A stretch of DNA of 64,000 nucleotides from DASZUK01 sp963844575 (GTDB taxonomy: Bacteria; Actinomycetota; Acidimicrobiia; Acidimicrobiales; RAAP-2): contig CAWJOU010000005.1 of NCBI GenBank assembly GCA_963844575.1, forward strand, positions 124,001 to 188,000, written 5' to 3'. Below the pieces are notes generated by a model that was given only the letters and a program-made list of their open reading frames with translations, did no database searches and was not told the origin of the DNA. The position numbers and the translations under genes were made by a program. Positions 63,502 through 64,000 of the stretch are shown here, piece after piece (position 1 is the first letter of the stretch; each line of letters begins with the position of its first letter).

Positions 63502-64000
63502 GTGCCCACCGCCCGGCGGAGAATGGTCGACGTCGACGAGCTGCTCGCCGCCGAGCGCGCCGCCGGGGCGGCCGGCGAGCCGTTCGCCCGCTGGTGGCGG
63601 GGCCTGGCGACGGCCGCCGAGAACGCGCTGACGAGCCAGTCGCTCGACGCCCTCCTCCGCGAGGCGATGGTCGCCATGAAGGACGCCCTCGAGGTCGACA
63701 CCGTCGCCCTCCTCCTGGCCAACGAATCCGGAGACGAGCTCGTCGCCCGGGCGGCGACCGGCCTCAGCGAGGAGCTGTCGCTCGACCTCGGCATCCGGGC
63801 CGGCGAGGGCATGGCCGGCCTCGTCCTGGCCAGCCGGCAGCCGTTGGTCGTCGAAGACCTGGCGACCATCCGGGTCGTCTCGCCCGTGCTCCGCGACAGC
63901 GGCCTGCGGTCGATCGTCGCCGTCCCGATGCTGCTCGACGGCCAGACGCTCGGCGTCCTCTACGCCGGCAGCTACGAGCTCGACTACTTCGACAAGACGG
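63502..64000 (+). CDS. GAF-domain regulatory protein, 5' part
   Basis: Reading frame from GTG 63502 (or ATG 63523) to the window edge with no stop, at least 166 residues. A GAF domain is clear: SQSLDALLREAMVAMKDALE, VDTVALLLANESGDELVARA, GIRAGEGMAGLVLASRQPLV and LRSIVAVPMLLDGQTLGVLY. The rest, probably a kinase, phosphatase or cyclase output, is outside the window. TACGCT ends 6 bases before the GTG, suggesting a leaderless transcript. It is divergent from the iron operon. Confidence 0.8.
   Translation, partial: MPTARRRMVDVDELLAAERAAGAAGEPFARWWRGLATAAENALTSQSLDALLREAMVAMKDALEVDTVALLLANESGDELVARAATGLSEELSLDLGIRAGEGMAGLVLASRQPLVVEDLATIRVVSPVLRDSGLRSIVAVPMLLDGQTLGVLYAGSYELDYFDKT

Overview
The window is high-GC (about 70%) actinobacterial DNA. 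Frequent GTG starts, 4-nt GTGA/ATGA gene overlaps, F420-type enzymes, an Rpf-like cell-wall enzyme, an LCP protein and a secreted protein built from repeats of the GYYLVASDGGIFAYGDA type together suggest the class Acidimicrobiia. That assignment is an inference from gene content; there is no rRNA or marker gene here. No rRNA, tRNA, CRISPR array or intact insertion sequence was seen.

Layout. 1-8 kb: a 3' end of a possible RES-domain gene, an aldo/keto reductase and SnoaL-like gene (frameshifted), a Phd/VapC-type toxin-antitoxin pair, a frameshifted F420-type luciferase-like oxidoreductase behind a KstR2-type operator, a Sua5/YrdC gene with a frameshift, then a short-form UvrA-like ABC protein and a VOC protein divergent from an ECF41-type sigma gene. 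An exact ECF41 promoter signature lies between them. 8.9-14.5 kb: a block resembling the mycobacterial HIP (cholesterol ring C/D) degradation genes fadA6, ipdF, fadE30 and ipdC. fadE30 and ipdC diverge around a perfect KstR2-type palindrome. 14.7-20.3 kb: gamma-carbonic anhydrase, propeller protein, Gfo/Idh oxidoreductase with a CoA transferase, and a CadD-like exporter. 20.4-28.6 kb: membrane protein, APC permease, degenerate SpoIIE-like phosphatase/ATPase (frameshifted), hydrolase and FUSC exporter. 28.6-32.7 kb: two ECF sigma genes, a membrane anti-sigma-like protein carrying an extracytoplasmic Asp-box propeller, and a secreted protein. 33-37 kb: circularly permuted ATP-grasp, Alpha-E, transglutaminase and ACT-type genes in tight overlap. 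37-42.6 kb: LCP protein and a zinc/manganese ABC importer with a Zur-like box.

42.7-43.8 kb is a small remnant element. A 67-bp direct repeat flanks an integrase N-terminal fragment and an unrecognised membrane-anchored protein. 43.8-50.6 kb: IclR regulator, then MarR with a heterodimeric ABC exporter, a Ddn-like protein and an ACP phosphodiesterase-like protein. 50.6-53.3 kb: HpnO-like aminotransferase and HpnA-like epimerase, probably hopanoid side-chain genes, behind a perfect palindrome. 53.3-57.6 kb: a repeat-rich spacer and long structured leader before an Rpf-like gene, a DMT transporter, a ClpS-like adaptor, and an ECF sigma with a membrane DUF929 thioredoxin-like protein. 57.6-64 kb: CBS protein behind a CRP-like site, DUF4389 protein, a large membrane protein with a Met/Ser-rich linker, a Tat-type exported SurE, an iron operon (unknown gene, bfd, bfr) behind a DtxR-like palindrome, and the start of a GAF protein.

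Reading-frame breaks are common, especially in the first 5 kb. Several apparent gene fusions are better explained by single-base indels, either sequencing errors or real mutations. No wholly new multi-gene system could be demonstrated. The strongest candidates for new biology are the ECF41 to VOC/UvrA circuit, the two sigma factors paired with unusual extracytoplasmic sensor proteins, the steroid regulon extension, and the small repeat-flanked element.
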